Shown piece after piece: positions 45,201 through 54,343 of a stretch of 64,000 nt of DNA. Under the pieces are notes generated by a model that searched no databases, had not been told where the DNA came from, and worked only from the letters and a program-made list of their open reading frames with translations. How positions within the stretch are numbered: position 1 is the first letter of the stretch; every line of letters starts with the position of its first letter. Both the position numbers and the translations under genes were made by a program. This DNA comes from Neisseria zoodegmatis (GTDB taxonomy: Bacteria; Pseudomonadota; Gammaproteobacteria; Burkholderiales; Neisseriaceae), in NCBI RefSeq assembly GCF_900187305.1, contig NZ_LT906434.1, positions 310,001-374,000 on the forward strand, written 5' to 3'.

Positions 45201-46162
45201 TAGTTAGCGGCGGTTACAATGCTAAAAATGACAGAGGCCATATTTTTATCCTGCAAACCGACAAAAGCGGATCATGGATTCAAAACGGTAATTACTGGAA
45301 AATCCCCTTGGGTAAATCCGGCGTAGGTGCGCCCCGAGCCATTGATACCGACAGCGACGGCAATATAGACCGTATTTATGTAGGCGACCAAGCAGGTAAA
45401 CTTTACCGTATTGACCAAACCGCCGGTGGCAGTTGGACAGTCAAAACCTTATTTAACGGCAGCCAGCCCATTACCGGTGCGCCCGATGTCCATTTTTCAG
45501 GCGGCCGCTATACCGTAGTTTTCAATACAGGCCAATATTTCAAACCCACCGACGGCACCAAGCCCGGTTTGCAAAATTATGCCTACGGATTGTTTGATAC
45601 CGATGGCAGTACCATTGCCGAAAGCAGCTTGGTTCAGCAGCAGATTAAAACGGAGCAATCAGTGGCTTCCGTTGGCCAGCGCACTTATCTTAGTGCCACC
45701 CAAAATGCCGCCAATAACAAAGGGTGGCGCCTGCAACTGCCTGTAAGCTATATCGGCATTGACGATGCCTTTGTACGCCGTGGACGCACTGCTCAGTTTT
45801 TCGTTTTTTCAGTAAACGACAACAGCAAAATCAATACGGCAAATGCTGCCAATATTTGCGCCAATAATTCGGGCAAATCCGCCTTGATAGAAGTAGATTT
45901 GCGTAACGGCGGCCTTTACAAAAAGCCCGTTTTCGATACCGACCGCGACGGTTTGTTCAATACAAACGATACGCTTGCAGCCATGTCGGTAAACGAAAAC
46001 TCATTGTCGCTCAAACGCAAAAATATCACCATAAACAACGGTATTTCAAAAGCCTACGATAGTGCCATTTCACATGGCGATAGCAATCAAACTGCTGACG
46101 AGGAACGCTTAAACCGCTTTCAAAATAAAGTCAGCCGTATCAGTTGGCGCGAAATTTTCTAA
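42218..46162 (+). CDS. PilC/PilY1-family type IV pilus tip protein, first copy
   Basis: A 1314-residue exported protein. A signal peptide with RRRLFSRC followed by a hydrophobic stretch ends near ASA (about residue 33). The C-terminal half is the PilY1 beta-propeller, with TVYAFAANDGMLHVID (about 865), IIGTTGRGGEAVYAID and NILWEFNKTHDEDLGLT. Two calcium-loop motifs follow: DTDSDGNID (about 1042) and DTDRDGLFN (about 1240). The N-terminal part begins PNILLALSVEFPTAGSAY and lacks the DxSxS metal site seen in the second copy. The protein ends SWREIF, like the second copy's AWREVF. These proteins sit at the pilus tip and control assembly, retraction and adhesion. AAGGAAG precedes the ATG. No poly-G phase-variation tract is visible. 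Confidence 0.88.
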   Translation: MHSHSPKAYMRRRLFSRCIIAALATLSAQASANTSFSGQSSATEFHSSPILATGASFPPNILLALSVEFPTAGSAYQASLAAGNTPLINKNEFDANEYIGYFDPQKCYSYTGNPDIPDDENGYFTPDRQADSRGYCGGNLFSGKALNWMTMTTIDIFRQAMTGGNRARGGTVGTSSKQSNYTDADTLNFTALRRANVVSNQNGIYGLRARYLENDALISNILPSYVVSAIDKPSKEFTIKNNSVNKNVIQINNNGFKLRIGGNGLDRNNNPIASKGKAVKTYNVVVQVCKPGLEEKNCRVYTDSRGRTSLKPTGVMQEKIEAARFGVFGYANINGNNIDGGVLRSRMKFLRGETTHNNIVLGNEVNEDGTFNVNPDQSDAQNTNVTNSGVINYLNKFGDAGKYKVQDPAGELYYAGLRYLRNKGNYRPWTNWLNTNSTLKNNEAVDENKRNVAIDGFPVITDWNDPLLSKGNVIDDKQVVCRPNYIMYIGDTFTHSDNDVPNFIYNNHAPTDDNEINTLGSLRALANQENNPFDAGTSMLGAYNLKEAAASYGSIAGLAYWARTNDIRSDVKGNQYIQSIMIDVLEYNNHHIHNGKNYNTFYWAAKYGGFRSNKAEREGAVPTLTTQDSDRIRWTNDARGTTSIGAFSDGVPRNYAAANSPQSLIEAINKAFNNVEALSDTPSQTSLAVEQTKDGIVDLTTAHSPLFLQSSYRKNDHGWQGDVIAYTMSADSRPGSPDFSKQWQLSTLLKRSSADSRRVFTLNGNSIDSLANTAQGAGAATLFGLQGNEGYTPVNLKDYVLGKSDKEKTTTNPAGVFRPRPDDGLLGTVVNSSVAILPPPVSENVGSCRYDNFSSLKTRKTVYAFAANDGMLHVIDNTGSEKLAYIPSTALPKLKEYADPQGTHSFLNDGTPVVQEVCTSGAGKTAKSVIIGTTGRGGEAVYAIDATQLGTGHSANAGNILWEFNKTHDEDLGLTVHAPVPVQVKKGSDSIAAVVVSGGYNAKNDRGHIFILQTDKSGSWIQNGNYWKIPLGKSGVGAPRAIDTDSDGNIDRIYVGDQAGKLYRIDQTAGGSWTVKTLFNGSQPITGAPDVHFSGGRYTVVFNTGQYFKPTDGTKPGLQNYAYGLFDTDGSTIAESSLVQQQIKTEQSVASVGQRTYLSATQNAANNKGWRLQLPVSYIGIDDAFVRRGRTAQFFVFSVNDNSKINTANAANICANNSGKSALIEVDLRNGGLYKKPVFDTDRDGLFNTNDTLAAMSVNENSLSLKRKNITINNGISKAYDSAISHGDSNQTADEERLNRFQNKVSRISWREIF

Positions 46163-46175
46163 GCAGCATACAGAA

Positions 46176-46206
46176 CAGGCCGTCTGAAAATTTTCAGACG
46201 GCCTTA
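46176..46206 (+). terminator. DUS hairpin terminator
   Basis: AGGCCGTCTGAAAA and TTTTCAGACGGCCT without a loop of note, 14 bases after the first pilC-type gene. Confidence 0.85.
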
Positions 46207-46300
46207 AATACACGTTCATTCAAGTCAACTTCGGAGGGCGCTTCGCGTACAACGTATCGATATTGCACACCCGATCGTATACATATGCATCATATCCAAG

Positions 46301-46342
46301 CACTTAAGGCCGTCTGAAAATTTTTCAGACGGCCTTAAGTGT
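46301..46342. terminator. Second DUS hairpin
   Basis: CACTTAAGGCCGTCTGAAAA pairs with its complement over 20 bp. The stretch between this and the preceding terminator holds nothing recognisable. Confidence 0.75.
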
Positions 46343-46431
46343 GTTTGTTATTCCGTACGACACTATCCAAACCGCCCAACTCAAAAAAGCTGAACTTAAT
46401 ATGATTATTACTGGATTTATTATTTAAACTT

Positions 46432-46517
46432 CATTTGTAAAATATATTGAAACAGAATTTACATGCATAAATTTAGAATGTTAATATCCAAAAAAAATAT
46501 TTAATCGACAAACATCA
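46432..46517 (+). repeat. Upstream region shared by the two pilC-type genes, copy 2
   Basis: Counterpart of 42091-42178 (CATTTGTAAAATATATTGAA at its start). The terminal palindrome of copy 1 has decayed here. The remaining 150 bases up to the ATG are unrelated to those of copy 1. Confidence 0.7.
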
Positions 46518-46674
46518 GTAGGAATCAGCAGTACAGATACTTTGCCGCTACCTGTCCACATTTGTACTTAAAAGCCACCCGGCAGCTTCTGTATAAGCTT
46601 GAAAATGTAAAAAATACTTATTGTTTATTTTAATAAAATCAAAACACTAAATCGAATACTAAGAAAGAAAACGC

Positions 46675-49600
46675 ATGAAACTCTCTGCACGGAAAAGGCT
46701 TTTCTCCGTTAAACCGTCTCATTGGGCGGTTGCATGTGCTTTGGCCTGCCCACCGGCTTTCGGCGCAGTCGAAGGCGCATATCCTGCCGTTCCATTGTCA
46801 ATGACCGGCGGAAAGTCGCAAATCAAGCCTAATGTTTTACTGTTTGTCGATACGTCCGGCAGTATGAGATTTAATATTAAAACAGGGAAAGAAGACCTTC
46901 CGGCAGGGCACGAGGATACAAGGGGTGAGGTTGCGAAAGCTGCGGCTATCGAGGCCATTGAAAATAATCCCCATCTCCGTTGGGGATTGGCAACTTTTCC
47001 GGGTGGAGTGCATGGTGCCAAAATTGTTAAACCAATCCAAGATCCGACGTCAGGTCATATTACGGATTTAAAAAAAACTATCCAAAACTTGGAATGGGGT
47101 GGTCCGACACCGACAACTTCGTCTTATTATGAATTAGTCCGTTATTATTTAGGATTACCGCTTTACCATGATTCGAATAAGGAATTGAATCAAAGTAAAA
47201 ATTATCAATCGCCTATCGAGTACCGATGTCAAAAAAACCTTTTGGTTTACATATCGGATGGCGAGCCGGACGGCTACAACCGGCAAGGTTACCATTTCAA
47301 CAGTAGATTTGTCCGTGATGCAAGGGGCGGTAGTTTCTTAAAATTTACCGATTATTTAGAGCAGGATCCTTTGTTTGGCCCCCGCGCTACCAATCAATGG
47401 GAGGAATGGCGGAGTGAGGCCAATAATAGCTCCTGTACAAAAGAAGACAAGGGTGGTTCAAAAAATTATGAGCCTGCAGGCGAGTGTAGAAAGGTATCAA
47501 CACGGAATTGTGCTAGAGATAATACCTGTCACATGTACAGTGAATACGGTATTGCGAGTTTTGCAGGTATTGCCCACCAAAAAGACTTGATAAGCAGCAA
47601 AAATGATAAAGAAGGCGTATCGTTTGACGATCCTAAATTCAGCAAGCAGACCATCGATACTTATACTATCGGCTTAGGTTTGGATATTCCGGTGTTGAAA
47701 AATACCGCTTCCGTAGGTGGTGGCGAGTATTTCTCTGCATTTTCGCGCAGTGCGCTCAAAGATGCCTTAAATAAAATTGTGGCCAATGCCACCGTGGCAT
47801 CCGTACCTTTTACCGGTGTTACGCCGAGTGTTTCGTCGCCGGCGTCAAACCGTCCGATTAATATGGCGGAAACCTTATCGTTGAATACTGAAGATTGGTC
47901 GAGTCAACTGCGTTTCTATCGGGTAAATGAAAAAACAGGCGCCATCAGCCCCAGCCAATATACTTTGCCTACATATGATTCAAATCAGTCTGTGAGTGTG
48001 ATCAGTACGGCAAGCGGCCCGCGCTATCTGCGTACAGGTAACGGTGGTACGGTACGAGACCTTAATAACAGCACATTCGGCTTAACCGATGCCGACCCGA
48101 GCGCATGGCGCAAGCTGGCAAGCTGGCTGACCCGCGAAGGCACGGAGGATAATCCTGCTTGGGGTTACCGCGTACGCAACCACAGCAATCAAGACAACCA
48201 AAACCGCTACTTGGGCGATTCGTTGGGCAATTTGGTTGCGATGGGTGTGCAAGGCAACGAGCGCAAATATTTAGCGGTCGGCTCCAACGACGGTATGGTG
48301 CATATCTTCAAAAAGCAGGATGGTAATACAGCTGCCAATGCTTATACCGACGTATTCCAATATATTCCCGGCATGGCCAAGCAAGGGCAAAAAACGGTTA
48401 ATACCCGTTTGGTAGAAACGGCTCAAAAAGATTATGGCGGTGCGAAGCATGTTAATTTGGTTAACGGCCAAATCAGTTGGTACGAAACCTATGCGTCAAG
48501 TAAAGACCGCACGCGTGTCTTTATGACAGGCACGCTTGGCGAAGGCGGTAGAGCGGCCTATGCGTTGAATATCGCCGGTAAAACCAATGGCGGTCATGTG
48601 GTAGGTTTGGATGCGGATAGTCCTTCATGGTTGAAAGGCTCGGGAACCGGCGGCGGCACTTCCGGCCAGGCCGATTATTTCGGCGTGCCTTTGTGGGATA
48701 CTTCTTCCGCCCAAATAGGTAAGGCTCATCAAGCAGATGCTGAAATCGGCCACTTGTTTGGCGAGCCGTTTAACGGACGTTTGGCACGCAAGGGCAGCAC
48801 GGCCGCCAAAGCCGCTTCCTATACAGGCAAAGACGATATTTTCTATGCAACCGTATTGGGCAGCGGCTTTAATCCGCCTTCAAACGGCAGCGATAGGAAC
48901 GGCAATCCCACTTATCCCGCACCATCGGTTTATGTATTGGACAGCTTAGGCTTGGAAGCAGGCAAAACAGAGCCTAATAGCGTTAACAGCAATAGCGAAC
49001 CCGGCAAAATCATCAAGCGCATCAGTGTAGGTAATTTGAGCAAAGCTGATAACGTGAAAACCAATGCACCGCGCGGCCTGACTGCTGTAACCGGATTGGA
49101 TATCGACGACGACGGTGTGTTTGACGTAGGCTATGCAGGCGATCAAAACGGCAACGTGTACCGCTTCGATTTCCGTGCCGAATCTTCCAAATGGAATGCC
49201 GAAATCATTTTCAAAGGCAATGAATCGCAGCCTATTACCGCCGCGCCGGAAGTGTACCGCAATCCGAAAAGCAAACGCGTTACCGTATTGTTTGGCACGG
49301 GTAGCGAGCTGTATGCCAGCGATTTGCAGGACAACAGCGTGCAGCGGCTGTATGGCATTCAAGATGCCTTAACCGATAAAGAAGATGTAGGCGACGAAGT
49401 AACACCGCTCACACCTTCGAGCACAGAGCTTGTCCGCCGCAACTTTATCCAAGCTACGGTAAACGGCAAAACCATCCGCACTTTGAATGAAGATAGCCGA
49501 GGCCGTCTAACAAGCGGGCAGCGCGGCTGGTTTATGGAATTAAAAGGCGCGGCAACGGCTAACGGCGAACGCGTGGTTGATAAACCCGGTTTGGGCGGCA

Positions 49601-50019
49601 GCAGAAGCAAAGGCGGCACGGTTATCTTCAGCACAACCGTTTTCCAGCCGCCCGTCCAAGAAGTACAACAAAGCTGTACGGCAACCGGTGCAACCCAAAC
49701 TTCGGGTTTCATCATGACCTTGGATGCCGAATCAGGCAGCCGTCCGGTGGCTTTGCGCATCATGAGAGACAACTTAGACCACATCGGCGAATACCGCGCC
49801 GGCAGCTTGGCTTCGATCAAAGTTCAGTCCGGCGGCTTTGAGCGCAGCATCTTCGGCGGCTCGTCAAGCGGCAGAGCCACCGAACTCGGCGCACCGGTAG
49901 CAGAGCGCAGAACAAGCTGCGAAGCGCCGGTAGGCAGCAGCGAAACCGGTGTGGAGGTGTTGAAATTCTATTGCCCGAAAACCTCAGTGAAACGTATCGC
50001 ATGGCGCGAGGTTTTCTAA
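46675..50019 (+). CDS. PilC/PilY1-family type IV pilus tip protein, second copy
   Basis: A 1114-residue exported protein nearer to the classical length of neisserial PilC. A signal peptide (to about FGA, residue 30) is followed by a von Willebrand A domain with the MIDAS motif VLLFVDTSGSM (about 53-64) and LLVYISDGEPDGYN. The C-terminal beta-propeller contains KYLAVGSNDGMVHIFKK (about 530), the calcium loop DIDDDGVFD (about 808) and VIFSTTVFQPP. It ends AWREVF. The role is pilus biogenesis and host-cell adhesion at the tip. AAGAAAG precedes the ATG. The usual poly-G tract of gonococcal pilC signal sequences is absent. Confidence 0.92.
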   Translation: MKLSARKRLFSVKPSHWAVACALACPPAFGAVEGAYPAVPLSMTGGKSQIKPNVLLFVDTSGSMRFNIKTGKEDLPAGHEDTRGEVAKAAAIEAIENNPHLRWGLATFPGGVHGAKIVKPIQDPTSGHITDLKKTIQNLEWGGPTPTTSSYYELVRYYLGLPLYHDSNKELNQSKNYQSPIEYRCQKNLLVYISDGEPDGYNRQGYHFNSRFVRDARGGSFLKFTDYLEQDPLFGPRATNQWEEWRSEANNSSCTKEDKGGSKNYEPAGECRKVSTRNCARDNTCHMYSEYGIASFAGIAHQKDLISSKNDKEGVSFDDPKFSKQTIDTYTIGLGLDIPVLKNTASVGGGEYFSAFSRSALKDALNKIVANATVASVPFTGVTPSVSSPASNRPINMAETLSLNTEDWSSQLRFYRVNEKTGAISPSQYTLPTYDSNQSVSVISTASGPRYLRTGNGGTVRDLNNSTFGLTDADPSAWRKLASWLTREGTEDNPAWGYRVRNHSNQDNQNRYLGDSLGNLVAMGVQGNERKYLAVGSNDGMVHIFKKQDGNTAANAYTDVFQYIPGMAKQGQKTVNTRLVETAQKDYGGAKHVNLVNGQISWYETYASSKDRTRVFMTGTLGEGGRAAYALNIAGKTNGGHVVGLDADSPSWLKGSGTGGGTSGQADYFGVPLWDTSSAQIGKAHQADAEIGHLFGEPFNGRLARKGSTAAKAASYTGKDDIFYATVLGSGFNPPSNGSDRNGNPTYPAPSVYVLDSLGLEAGKTEPNSVNSNSEPGKIIKRISVGNLSKADNVKTNAPRGLTAVTGLDIDDDGVFDVGYAGDQNGNVYRFDFRAESSKWNAEIIFKGNESQPITAAPEVYRNPKSKRVTVLFGTGSELYASDLQDNSVQRLYGIQDALTDKEDVGDEVTPLTPSSTELVRRNFIQATVNGKTIRTLNEDSRGRLTSGQRGWFMELKGAATANGERVVDKPGLGGSRSKGGTVIFSTTVFQPPVQEVQQSCTATGATQTSGFIMTLDAESGSRPVALRIMRDNLDHIGEYRAGSLASIKVQSGGFERSIFGGSSSGRATELGAPVAERRTSCEAPVGSSETGVEVLKFYCPKTSVKRIAWREVF

Positions 50020-50042
50020 AAGCTGCCCAATTGTAAGAGCAA

Positions 50043-50073
50043 CAGGCCGTCTGAAAATATTTCAGACGGCCTC
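50043..50073 (+). terminator. DUS hairpin terminator
   Basis: AGGCCGTCTGAAA and TTTCAGACGGCCT with a 3-base loop, 25 bases after the second pilC-type gene. Confidence 0.87.
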
Positions 50074-50166
50074 TTAAGTTTTTCATCCCGGCATATACCC
50101 AATCATCAATAAACAAAGCAATCGCCAAGCTTGGATGCCCTTGAAAGAAACAGAGGCAGAAAGCCC

Positions 50167-50309
50167 GAGACCTTTGCCAAACCCTCATCTGTAGCGCATT
50201 TCTGCGTTGTGCGCTGCTCGCTCGTTTGCCTATCTTATAGATATGTCTGCACTCGCTGTACTGCTACCCCTTGAACTGCACTTACATTTGAGGGTTTTGC
50301 AAAAGTCTC
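50167..50309 (-). repeat. 143-bp MITE, copy 3 (inverted)
   Basis: Same element as at 21551 and 41887 but in the opposite orientation. It is flanked by AGCCC on both sides (50162-50166 and 50310-50314), a 5-bp target duplication. The rest of the gap from 50310 to 50438 contains only two DUS copies (about 50369 and 50428). Confidence 0.9.
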
Positions 50310-50438
50310 AGCCCGATAATTCCTCCCGCTTTTATCCTACTCGTAAGAATACCGCCCCAGCTTTTTCAGACGGCCTCAACCCTTTTCCCGTTTGCTACAA
50401 TACGCATCTTCAAGATTCACACCACAAGGCCGTCTGAA

Positions 50439-53018
50439 ATGACCAAACCCGCCGTTTCCCCGATGATGCAGCAATATCTCGACATCAAAGCGCACCACAC
50501 CGACAAGCTGGTGTTTTACCGCATGGGCGACTTTTACGAGCTGTTTCTCAACGACGCAGTGGAAGCGGCCAAGCTGCTCGACATCACACTGACCACGCGC
50601 GGGCAGATGAACGGCGAGCCGATCAAGATGGCGGGCGTGCCGTTTCATGCCGCCGAACAGTATCTGGCGCGGCTGGTGAAAATGGGCAAAAGCGTGGCGA
50701 TTTGCGAGCAAACCGGCGAAGTGGGCGCAGGCAAAGGGCCGGTGGAGCGCAAAGTGGTGCGCATCGTTACCCCCGGCACGCTCACCGACAGCGCGTTTCT
50801 CGAAGACAAAGAAACCAACCGCATCGTAGCCGTGTGTGCCGACAAAAAGCACATCGGCTTGGCGTGGGCATCGCTGCAAAGCGGCGAATTCAAAGTCAAA
50901 CTCACCACCGCCGACAAACTGCCCGACGAACTTGCCCGCTTGCAGGCCGCCGAAATTCTGCTGCCCGACGGTAAAAACGCACCGCCGCTTCAGGCGGCCA
51001 ATATCACGCGGCTGAACCATTGGCAGTTTGCCGCCGATACCGCCGCCAAGCTGCTGACCGATTATTTCGGCAGCCAAGATTTGCTCGGTTTCGGCTTGAA
51101 TTTGGACGACCATGCCGCCGCCATCGGTGCCGCCGGCGCACTGCTCAACTATATCCGCCTCACCCAAAACCATTTGCCGCAGCATCTCGACGGACTCTCG
51201 CTCGAAACCGAAAACCAATATATCGGCATGGATGCCGCTACCCGCCGCAATCTGGAAATCACCCAAACGCTCACCGGCAAAAAATCGCCGACGCTGTTTT
51301 CCGTGCTCGACGACTGCGCCACCCATATGGGCAGCCGTCTGCTGGCTTTGTGGCTGCACCATCCGCTGCGCAACCGCGCCCATATTCAGGCGCGTCAGCA
51401 GGCGGTGTTGGAACTGCAAAACCATTATGCAGACCTGCAAGGCCATCTGAAAAACATTGCCGACATCGAACGCATCGCCGCCCGCATCGCTGTGGGCAAC
51501 GCCCGCCCGCGCGATTTGGCCGCATTGCGCGACAGCCTGTTTGTTTTGGCCGAAACCGAACTGCCCACCGGCGGCAGCAGTTTGCTGCAAACCCTGCAAA
51601 ACGTGTTCCCCGAAACCCTGCCGATTGCCGAAAAACTGCAAGCCGCGATTCTGCCCGAACCCTCGGTTTGGCTGCGCGACGGCGGCGTGATCAACGAAGG
51701 CTTCCACGCCGGATTGGACGAACTGCGCCATATCCAAAACCACGGCGACGAATTTTTGCTCGCCCTCGAAGCCCGCGAACGCGAGCGCACCGGCTTATCT
51801 ACCTTAAAAGTAGAGTTCAACCGCGTGCACGGTTTTTATATCGAACTTTCCAAAGTACAGGCCGAACAAGCACCGGCCGATTACCAACGCCGCCAAACGC
51901 TGAAAAACGCCGAGCGTTTTATCACACCTGAACTCAAAACCTTTGAAGACAAAGTGTTGACTGCGCAAGAGCAGGCGTTGGCATTGGAAAAACAGCTTTA
52001 CGAAACCCTGCTGAAAGAACTTCAGACGGCCTTACCGCAGCTGCAAAAAGCCGCCAAAGCCGCCGCCTCGCTGGACGTGTTGTCCACCTTTGCCAAACAC
52101 AGCGAAGAGCGCGGTTACGTTTGCCCCGAGTTTGCCGATTACCCCTTAATCGAAATCGACAACGGCCGCCATCCCGTCGTCGAACAGCAAGTGCGCCACT
52201 TCACCGCCAACCACACCGCCCTCGACCACAAACACCGCCTGATGCTGCTCACCGGCCCCAATATGGGCGGTAAGTCCACCTACATGCGCCAAGTGGCCTT
52301 GATTGTGCTGCTGGCACACACCGGCGCGTTCGTGCCTGCCGACGCAGCCAAAATCGGCCCTATCGACCGGATTTTCACCCGTATCGGCGCGTCCGACGAT
52401 TTGGCCGGCAACCGCTCGACCTTCATGGTGGAAATGAGCGAAACCGCCTACATTCTGCACCACGCCACCGAACAATCGCTGGTGTTGATGGACGAAGTCG
52501 GCCGCGGCACCTCCACCTTCGACGGCCTCGCTCTCGCGCAAGCCATCGCCGAACATCTGATTCAGAAAAACAAATCGTTCAGCCTGTTTGCCACCCATTA
52601 TTTCGAGCTGACCCGCCTGCCCGAAGCCCATGCCACCGCCGTGAACATGCACTTGTCGGCATTGGAAGAAGGGCAGGACATCGTGTTCCTGCACCACATC
52701 GAACCCGGCCCCGCCAGCAAAAGCTACGGAATCGCCGTCGCCAAACTCGCCGGCCTGCCCGCCCGCGCGTTGAAGTCCGCCCACAAGCATTTGAACGAAC
52801 TCGAAGCCCAAGCCGCCGCCAACCGCCCGCAGATGGATATTTTCAATATGATGCCGTCTGAAAACGAAGATACGGCATGGGAGGAAAACGAAACGCCCCC
52901 CGAGCCGCCCGCCGCTCCCAATCCCGCGTTGGAAGCCTTGCAGGCGGTCAACCCCGACGAGCTGACCCCGCGCGAGGCCTTGGATTGGATATATAAATTG
53001 AAAGGAATGGCGGGGTAG
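50439..53018 (+). CDS. mutS: DNA mismatch repair protein MutS
   Basis: An 859-residue mismatch-recognition ATPase. The mismatch wedge FYE (GDFYELF) is F32-Y33-E34. Further parts are the connector and lever domains, the clamp and the ATPase domain. In the latter Walker A is [14 protein letters not shown] (about 604), Walker B is [16 protein letters not shown], and FATHYFELT is the composite site. The C-terminal [11 protein letters not shown] is the tetramerisation/helix-turn-helix tail. The start codon directly abuts a DUS (CCGTCTGAA-ATG), so the only ribosome-binding candidate is AAGG inside the DUS context. Length is normal. Confidence 0.97.
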   Translation: MTKPAVSPMMQQYLDIKAHHTDKLVFYRMGDFYELFLNDAVEAAKLLDITLTTRGQMNGEPIKMAGVPFHAAEQYLARLVKMGKSVAICEQTGEVGAGKGPVERKVVRIVTPGTLTDSAFLEDKETNRIVAVCADKKHIGLAWASLQSGEFKVKLTTADKLPDELARLQAAEILLPDGKNAPPLQAANITRLNHWQFAADTAAKLLTDYFGSQDLLGFGLNLDDHAAAIGAAGALLNYIRLTQNHLPQHLDGLSLETENQYIGMDAATRRNLEITQTLTGKKSPTLFSVLDDCATHMGSRLLALWLHHPLRNRAHIQARQQAVLELQNHYADLQGHLKNIADIERIAARIAVGNARPRDLAALRDSLFVLAETELPTGGSSLLQTLQNVFPETLPIAEKLQAAILPEPSVWLRDGGVINEGFHAGLDELRHIQNHGDEFLLALEARERERTGLSTLKVEFNRVHGFYIELSKVQAEQAPADYQRRQTLKNAERFITPELKTFEDKVLTAQEQALALEKQLYETLLKELQTALPQLQKAAKAAASLDVLSTFAKHSEERGYVCPEFADYPLIEIDNGRHPVVEQQVRHFTANHTALDHKHRLMLLTGPNMGGKSTYMRQVALIVLLAHTGAFVPADAAKIGPIDRIFTRIGASDDLAGNRSTFMVEMSETAYILHHATEQSLVLMDEVGRGTSTFDGLALAQAIAEHLIQKNKSFSLFATHYFELTRLPEAHATAVNMHLSALEEGQDIVFLHHIEPGPASKSYGIAVAKLAGLPARALKSAHKHLNELEAQAAANRPQMDIFNMMPSENEDTAWEENETPPEPPAAPNPALEALQAVNPDELTPREALDWIYKLKGMAG

Positions 53019-53270
53019 AATGGATAGAGGCCGTCTGAAAACCGGATGGTCGTTATGTTGATAATGACCGAACAATGATTTAGTGTTCGACTGTATCAAC
53101 AAGGAACTATTCATTTGAAACCCAGTCCTTTTATTGATAAAGCTTCTTAATAAGACTACCGCCGCTAAGTTGGCAGCCTGTGTGGTTTGGCTTTAAAACC
53201 TATGTATTCCCGGCTGTTTCCGGAGGTATCTGATATCTAGATTTCACGGCTCGTGACAAGGATTTTCATC

Positions 53271-54251
53271 ATGAATTTGTCTTTCATTATTCCTATTTAT
53301 AACGGTGGGAAGTTTATTGAAAACTTAGGCAGAAATATCAAAAATCTCTACGAAGCCATTGAAGGTGTGGAATTCGTTATTGTGAACGACGGTTCGACCG
53401 ACGATACTTCTGAAAAACTGCATCATTTCCTGAATACACATCAAGAGTTAGCAGCCTGCTGCCGACTGATTGAGTGCGAAAACGGCGGAGTCAGCCGCGC
53501 ACGCAATCAGGCTCTGGATCATGTCGTCGGCAGATATGTGATGTTTATGGATCACGATGACAATATCGATGCGGTCAAATTGGCCGGCTTGTTCAACAGC
53601 ATATGTGTGCAAGACGCTGATGCTCTGCATTTCAACTGCCGCTATCCCGTTTCGAACCATAATCAAACGCTCGATACCGATAAATTCATGCTCGATTTCC
53701 CGTTTGTGTCTTATGTGTGGAGCTATATTTACAAGCGCAGCATTATTGAAAACAACCGCTTGCGCTTTACCGAAGGCATGAAATATCTTGAAGACGGGCT
53801 GTTTGTGCTGGCTTATCTGCTCCAAAGCAACAAAATCATGGTGAGCGACGAACAGGTTTACGATTATGTGGACAATCCCGATTCGGCCATGCGTGCGCAA
53901 CGCAACAGAGCACAAAATCAAAAATTCCTCGATGATGTTGCTTTAGCAGTTAAAGGCTATACCAAGCTGGCAGAAAGCCGTCGTGATTCCGCCGTGTATA
54001 ACCGCTTGAAAGAAATACGTGATTCGTTTTCGTTTATTTATATTGTCAACATGTTGAAGCTGAAAGTGGGCAAACAGGAATTTTTCAGCCGTTTGCAGGA
54101 TGTGGACTACGACTTCAAAATGGCCAATTATCCGAGCAAATTCAATAACCGCATGCCGGTAAGAATGCTGTGCAGTTTGTTTAGAAACAAATCCCTGCTC
54201 AATTTGACTGTTGAAACCGGCGCGTTCAATCTCTTAAGAAAATTTGTATAG
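53271..54251 (+). CDS. Family 2 glycosyltransferase
   Basis: A 326-residue cytoplasmic or membrane-associated GT-A glycosyltransferase. LSFIIPIYNGGKFIENLG at the N-terminus, FVIVNDGSTDDTSEKL (nucleotide-sugar binding), GGVSRARNQALDHVVGRYVMFMDHDDNID (with the metal-binding DHDD) and EGMKYLEDGLFVLAYLLQ (the catalytic ED) are diagnostic. The substrate could be LOS or another surface glycan; nothing nearby decides it, as the gene stands alone between mutS and hprA. AAGGA lies 9 bases before the ATG at 53271. GC content looks lower than in mutS, which may point to later acquisition. Confidence 0.9.
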   Translation: MNLSFIIPIYNGGKFIENLGRNIKNLYEAIEGVEFVIVNDGSTDDTSEKLHHFLNTHQELAACCRLIECENGGVSRARNQALDHVVGRYVMFMDHDDNIDAVKLAGLFNSICVQDADALHFNCRYPVSNHNQTLDTDKFMLDFPFVSYVWSYIYKRSIIENNRLRFTEGMKYLEDGLFVLAYLLQSNKIMVSDEQVYDYVDNPDSAMRAQRNRAQNQKFLDDVALAVKGYTKLAESRRDSAVYNRLKEIRDSFSFIYIVNMLKLKVGKQEFFSRLQDVDYDFKMANYPSKFNNRMPVRMLCSLFRNKSLLNLTVETGAFNLLRKFV

Positions 54252-54270
54252 ATTTTTCGCCCGTCAATTT

Positions 54271-54309
54271 TTAGAGGCCGTCTGAAATCAGTTTTCAGAC
54301 GGCCTCTAA
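54271..54309. terminator. DUS hairpin terminator
   Basis: TTAGAGGCCGTCTGAAA and its complement with a short loop, between the convergent glycosyltransferase and hprA genes. Confidence 0.87.
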
Positions 54310-54343
54310 TGTTTTCGCGCGGTTTAATAGAGCGGCACTCTTT

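Noticed and set aside
50376..51743. 455-codon open frame on the minus strand inside mutS
   Set aside because: It lies fully antisense to a perfect mutS, has no family motifs and is explained by GC-rich codon use leaving the complementary frame open.
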